NCBI GenBank assembly: GCA_964458605.1
Contig: CAYWLS010000006.1
Coordinates: 62,001 to 126,000 of the forward strand
Reading direction: 5' to 3'
DNA from: JBBSNV01 sp964458605
GTDB taxonomy: Bacteria; Pseudomonadota; Alphaproteobacteria; Reyranellales; JAQSWP01
DNA length: 64,000 nucleotides
The notes under the pieces were generated by a model that was not told where the DNA came from, ran no database searches, and worked only from the letters and a program-made list of their open reading frames with translations. Shown here in pieces: positions 59,219 to 64,000 of this stretch (position 1 is its first letter; each line of letters opens with the position of its first letter). The position numbers and the translations under genes are program-made.

Positions 59219-59536
59219 ATGGCGCTGGATCGTCAGACCGTCGCCCGCATCGCGCGTTTGGCGCGCATCAAGGTCCCCGAATCCGAACTCGACGGCCTGG
59301 CCGGCGAGCTGTCGGACATCATGACCTGGATCGAGCAACTGAACGAGGTCGACACCCGCGCCGTCGAGCCGATGACCAGCGTGGCCGACCTGTCGCTGCC
59401 GCGGCGCAAGGACGAAGTGACCGACGGCGGCATCGCCCAGCGCATCCTGGCCAACGCGCCGGGCGGGGCGGTGCTGATTGAAGCCGGCAAGCCGGAGGCG
59501 GGCGGCTTCTTCACCGTGCCCAAGGTGGTGGAATAG
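59219..59536 (+). CDS. gatC: Asp-tRNA(Asn)/Glu-tRNA(Gln) amidotransferase subunit C
   Basis: GatC is the small subunit that wraps between GatA and GatB and stabilises the complex. The 105-residue product shows the family pattern: VARIARLARIKVPESELDGLAGELSDIMTWIEQLNEVDT (long helix) and VEPMTSV followed by LPRRKDEVTDGG and a C-terminal GGFFTVPKVVE. ATG 59219 is chosen because the family starts at this point; the upstream Met five codons earlier is not conserved. It is first in gatC-gatA-gatB, with 2 bases to gatA. Confidence 0.96.
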   Translation: MALDRQTVARIARLARIKVPESELDGLAGELSDIMTWIEQLNEVDTRAVEPMTSVADLSLPRRKDEVTDGGIAQRILANAPGGAVLIEAGKPEAGGFFTVPKVVE

Positions 59537-59538
59537 CC

Positions 59539-61017
59539 ATGAAGCCGACCGATCTCACCATCGCCGAGATGACCGCCGCGCTCGCCAAGGGCGAGCTGAG
59601 CGCCGTCGAACTGGCCGACGCCTACCTGGCGGCCATGGAGCAGCATCGCGGGCTGAACGCCTATATCGTCGAGTCGCCGGACCAGGCGCGCGCCATGGCC
59701 AGGGCTTCCGACGCGCGCCGCAGGAGCGGCCAGGCCGGCCTGCTCGAAGGCGTGCCGCTGGCCATCAAGGATCTGTTCTGCACCGAGGGCGTGCAGACCA
59801 CCGCCGCCTCGCACATCCTGGAAGGCTTCAAGCCGGCCTACGAATCGACCGTCACGTCGAAGCTGTGGCGCGAAGGCGCGGTGATGCTGGGCAAGACCAA
59901 TCTCGACGAGTTCGCCATGGGCTCGTCGAACATGACCTCGTATTTCGGCGCGGTCGAGAATCCGTGGAAGCGGCAAGGCGACAAGGAGGGCGACAACCGC
60001 AAGCTGGTGCCGGGCGGCTCGTCGGGCGGTTCGGCGGCGGCGGTGGCGGCGCGCCTCGCGCCGGGCGCGACCGGAACGGATACCGGCGGCTCGATCCGCC
60101 AGCCGGCGGCGTTCTGCGGCCTGGTCGGCCTGAAGCCGACCTATGGCCGCTGCTCGCGCTGGGGCATCGTGGCGTTCGCCTCCTCGCTCGACCAGGCCGG
60201 GCCGATCGCCCGCACGGTCAAGGACACCGCGCTGATGCTGCAGGCCATGGCCGGCCACGATCCCAAGGATTCGACCTCGGCGCCGATCGCGGTGCCCGAT
60301 TTCGTCGCGGCATGTTCGCGGCCGATCAAGGGCTTGAAGATCGGCGTTCCCAAGGAATATCGCGTCGAAGGCACCGCGCCGGAAATCCTCGAGGTGTGGG
60401 ACAAGGGCCTGGCGATGCTGCGCGAGGCCGGCGCCGAGCCGGTCGAGATCAGCCTGCCGCACACCAGATACGCGCTGCCGACCTATTACATCGTGGCGCC
60501 GGCGGAATGTTCGTCCAACCTGGCGCGCTACGACGGCGTGCGCTTTGGCCTGCGGGTGCCGGGCAAGGACCTGATCGAGATGTACGAGAACACCCGCGGC
60601 GCGGGCTTCGGCAAGGAGACGCGCCGGCGCATCCTGATCGGCACCTATGTGCTGTCGGCGGGCTATTACGACGCCTATTACAAGAAGGCGCAGCAGGTCC
60701 GCGCGCTGATCGCGCGCGACTTCACCGCGGCGTTCGAGACCTGCGACGCCATCCTGACGCCGACCGCGCCTTCCGCTGCCTTCGCCATGGGCGAGAAAAT
60801 GGACGATCCCGTCACCATGTATCTCAACGACGTGTTCACCGTGCCCACCTCGCTGGCCGGGCTGCCGGCGATCTCGGTGCCGGTGGCGCTGAACGGCGAG
60901 GGTCTGCCGCTGGGCCTGCACCTGATCGGCCGCGCCTTCGACGAGGAAACCGTGCTGGCGACCGGCGCGGCGCTGGAGAAGGCAGCCGCCTTCACCGCGC
61001 GCCCGGCCGGATTTTAA
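59539..61017 (+). CDS. gatA: Asp-tRNA(Asn)/Glu-tRNA(Gln) amidotransferase subunit A
   Basis: GatA is the amidase that releases ammonia from glutamine. The 492-residue protein has the amidase-signature Ser-Ser-Lys set: Lys in GVPLAIKDLFCTEG, the cis-Ser and nucleophile in PGGSSGGSAAAVAARLAPGATGTDTGGSIRQPAAFCG, and GLKPTYGRCSRWGIVAFASSLDQ. The C-terminal GLPAISVPVALNGEGLPLGLHLIG is standard. It works with GatB, which phosphorylates the misacylated tRNA, to give Asn-tRNA or Gln-tRNA. The stop TAA lies inside a short duplicated segment before gatB. Confidence 0.97.
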   Translation: MKPTDLTIAEMTAALAKGELSAVELADAYLAAMEQHRGLNAYIVESPDQARAMARASDARRRSGQAGLLEGVPLAIKDLFCTEGVQTTAASHILEGFKPAYESTVTSKLWREGAVMLGKTNLDEFAMGSSNMTSYFGAVENPWKRQGDKEGDNRKLVPGGSSGGSAAAVAARLAPGATGTDTGGSIRQPAAFCGLVGLKPTYGRCSRWGIVAFASSLDQAGPIARTVKDTALMLQAMAGHDPKDSTSAPIAVPDFVAACSRPIKGLKIGVPKEYRVEGTAPEILEVWDKGLAMLREAGAEPVEISLPHTRYALPTYYIVAPAECSSNLARYDGVRFGLRVPGKDLIEMYENTRGAGFGKETRRRILIGTYVLSAGYYDAYYKKAQQVRALIARDFTAAFETCDAILTPTAPSAAFAMGEKMDDPVTMYLNDVFTVPTSLAGLPAISVPVALNGEGLPLGLHLIGRAFDEETVLATGAALEKAAAFTARPAGF

Positions 61018-61037
61018 GAGACCGGGTTTTAAGGAGA
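61007..61037. repeat. Short tandem duplication at the gatA-gatB junction
   Basis: CCGGATTTTAAGAGA (61007-61021) is followed directly by CCGGGTTTTAAGGAGA (61022-61037), matching at all but one substitution and one inserted base. The first copy holds the gatA stop codon and the second provides the AAGGAG ribosome-binding site of gatB. Confidence 0.6.
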
Positions 61038-61043
61038 GCTACC

Positions 61044-62492
<1,449 letters not shown>

Positions 62493-62602
62493 GAGAGCCG
62501 GGCCGGCTGGGGGACGGGATCGCGGGATTCCGTCCGACGCCCAATTCCCAAGCCTTGTTTCCTTGTTTCCAAGCCTCCGACGACCAGGGCGGGCGCCGCC
62601 GC

Positions 62603-63358
62603 CTACGGGACCGCCGCGACCGGAGCGTCCTTGGGGGGCGCCGGGGCGGCGGCCGGCGCCGGCTCCTCGGCCGGCTTGGGCAGCGCGGCGGCGGCCTTCT
62701 CGACCTGGGCCTGGCGCTTGGCCTGGGTGGCGGCACTGGCCTTGGTGACGCTGTCGACCAGCGCCTTGTCGGCGCGGTTGGGATTGCCGGCGTCGAACGG
62801 CGGCTGGGGATCGTATTCGATGGTGAGCTGGATGGCGCGGGCGGCATCGTCGCCCACCAGCTCCGCCACCATCTGCAGCCCGAAATCGATACCCGCCGTG
62901 ACGCCGCCGCCGGTGACGATGCTGCCGTCGATCACGGTGCGCTCGTTGACCGGTTCCGCGCCGAACGCCTTGAGCAGGTCGAGCGACAGCCAGTGGGTGG
63001 TGGCGCGCTTGCCGCGCAGCAGCCCGACCGCGCCCAGCAGCAGCGCGCCGGTGCAGACCGACGCCATGTGCTTGGCGCCGGCTGCCTGCCAGCGGATGAA
63101 ATCGAGCGTCGGCTGGTCGGTCAGCAGCTCGTTGATGCCCGGCCCGCCCGGCACCACGAAGATGTCGCAGGCCGGCGCGTCCATGTAGGTGCTGCTGGGT
63201 TGGAACATCAGCCCCTCGATCGACTTCACCGATTCCTTGCTCCTGGCGCAGAGATGGATATCCGCGCCGGGCATCAGGGCGAACACCTGATGCGGTCCGG
63301 TCATGTCGAGCTGGGTCATGTCGGGAAACAGCAAAAAGCCGATACGGAACTTGGCCAA
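62603..63358 (-). CDS. DJ-1/PfpI family protein, isocyanide hydratase-like
   Basis: The best start is TTG 63358, with AGGAG 8 bases upstream, giving AKFRIGFLLFPDMTQLDMTG, the usual opening of the family; ATG 63409 would add 17 unrelated residues. The cysteine nucleophile is Cys102 in ASVCTGALLLGAVGLLRGKRATTHW, the same context as Cys101 of Pseudomonas isocyanide hydratase, and GGVTAGIDFGLQMVAELVGD and DPQPPFDAGNPN also match that subgroup. The residual 65-70 residues form an Ala/Pro/Lys-rich tail, longer than usual and probably disordered. It may hydrate isocyanides or act on another small electrophile; not tested. Confidence 0.88.
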   Translation of the reverse strand: MAKFRIGFLLFPDMTQLDMTGPHQVFALMPGADIHLCARSKESVKSIEGLMFQPSSTYMDAPACDIFVVPGGPGINELLTDQPTLDFIRWQAAGAKHMASVCTGALLLGAVGLLRGKRATTHWLSLDLLKAFGAEPVNERTVIDGSIVTGGGVTAGIDFGLQMVAELVGDDAARAIQLTIEYDPQPPFDAGNPNRADKALVDSVTKASAATQAKRQAQVEKAAAALPKPAEEPAPAAAPAPPKDAPVAAVP

Positions 63359-63474
63359 GGTCTGGTTCTCCTGCCGGCCCGGATTGCCGGGGCGCGGACG
63401 CTGCTCCATGCTAGGCCGCTTCCGTTCCAGAAGCGACCGATCTCTTCATCTCACGGGAAAGAGGAACGAACAGG

Positions 63475-64000
63475 ATGGCAAGTCGTTTCACGCTGCACGG
63501 ATTATGGCTGAGCGGGCCGACTTACAAGGTGGCGTTGATGCTTTCCATGTGCGGCCAGGCTTTTGCCTATCGCCATGTCGATCTGCGGGCGGGCAAGCAC
63601 AAGACCCCGGAATTCCTGGCCATCAACCGCTACGGACAAGTGCCGGTACTGGAGGACGGCGACCTCAAGCTGTGCCAGTCCGGCTCGATCCTGGAATATC
63701 TGGCGGTGGAGCTGGGCAAGTTTGCCGGCGGCTCGGCCGAGGAAAAGGCGCGGACGCGGGAATGGCTGTTCTGGGAATTCGACAAGCTGTCGCCCAATGT
63801 CTATCGCACGCGCGCCATCAAGCGCTGGTTTTTCAAGGCCGACGACAGCGTGGCGCAGCTCTATCGCAGCCAGGCCGAGGACGCGCTGAAGGTCCTGGAA
63901 AGCCAGCTGGCCAAGACGCCCTACCTGACCGGCGCCCAGCCGACCATCGCCGATATCGCCGTGTTCGGCGTGATCGTCTATGCCGACGAGGCAGGCTTCG
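63475..64000 (+). CDS. Glutathione S-transferase family protein, N-terminal part (3' end outside window)
   Basis: The ATG at 63475 follows GAGGAACGAACAGG, and the frame stays open to the window edge, giving at least 175 residues. The N-terminal thioredoxin-like domain is visible (FTLHGLWLSGPTYKVALML, with Ser-Gly-Pro at the glutathione site, then NRYGQVPVLEDGDLKLCQSGSILEYLA). The helical C-terminal domain starts near residue 90, and TGAQPTIADIAVFGVIVYADEAGF is the N-capping motif of GSTs. The class cannot be fixed. Divergent from the isocyanide-hydratase-like gene. Confidence 0.85.
   Translation, partial: MASRFTLHGLWLSGPTYKVALMLSMCGQAFAYRHVDLRAGKHKTPEFLAINRYGQVPVLEDGDLKLCQSGSILEYLAVELGKFAGGSAEEKARTREWLFWEFDKLSPNVYRTRAIKRWFFKADDSVAQLYRSQAEDALKVLESQLAKTPYLTGAQPTIADIAVFGVIVYADEAGF

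Overview
The window is GC-rich (roughly two-thirds G+C by eye), densely coded DNA from an alphaproteobacterial chromosome, most like Rhodospirillales or a neighbouring order. The lineage signs are an aa3-oxidase small subunit IV, a 55-residue zinc-free bL33, an EipB (DUF1849) envelope protein, a short Hda/HdaA-type DnaA relative with an N-terminal clamp motif, and housekeeping clusters (purNM, DUF2066-CDP-OH-PT-PerM-hdaA, ppk-ppx-rnd-aspS, plsY-dprA-topA-rnr-DUF983, ruvX-gatCAB) in an order known from that class. I see no rRNA, tRNA, insertion sequence, prophage, plasmid gene or CRISPR array. This is core chromosome with a few accessory patches.

Layout. 0-5.7 kb: a truncated cyclase gene, an ABC-F ATPase, ndk with its own promoter and a bidirectional terminator, small membrane proteins and a flavin-reductase-like protein. 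5.7-11.4 kb: purM-purN diverge from the DUF2066 / CDP-alcohol phosphatidyltransferase / PerM / hdaA operon. 11.6-13.9 kb: an atypical SDR, DUF2147, a small exported protein and a SixA phosphatase. 13.9-21.6 kb: ppk behind a well-formed Pho box promoter, then ppx, an invasion-associated-B-like exported protein, rnd and aspS. 21.7-33.3 kb: envelope and metabolic genes, including a SPOR lipoprotein, EipB, a four-gene minus-strand run (large MscS channel, patatin lipase, exported MTA/SAH-nucleosidase-like protein, ROK kinase), AlaX with an AraC regulator, and an aldehyde dehydrogenase. 33.4-38.3 kb: rpmG, a GFA protein, a luciferase-like monooxygenase, and a divergent pair of citrate synthases of which one carries a DNA-binding domain. 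38.3-43 kb: RNase T2, an MlrC-type peptidase and two methyltransferases. 43-49.3 kb: pyrB with a degenerate dihydroorotase, a membrane-anchored nuclease, topoisomerase IB, plsY and dprA. 49.6-64 kb: topA, rnr, DUF983, a lipoprotein S41 protease, an AEC carrier with ruvX, gatCAB, an isocyanide-hydratase-like protein and a truncated GST.

How parts work together. The GatCAB amidotransferase and an AspRS carrying the histidine typical of non-discriminating enzymes suggest that Asn-tRNA is made by the indirect route. ppk and ppx make and degrade polyphosphate, and the Pho box ties synthesis to phosphate starvation. PyrB and its metal-site-degenerate partner look like a catalytic and structural pair. 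Several intergenic gaps hold dispersed palindromic repeats. The most unusual locus is the divergent citrate synthase pair, where an HTH-citrate synthase fusion faces a second synthase across a short AT-rich gap containing a 15-bp palindrome.
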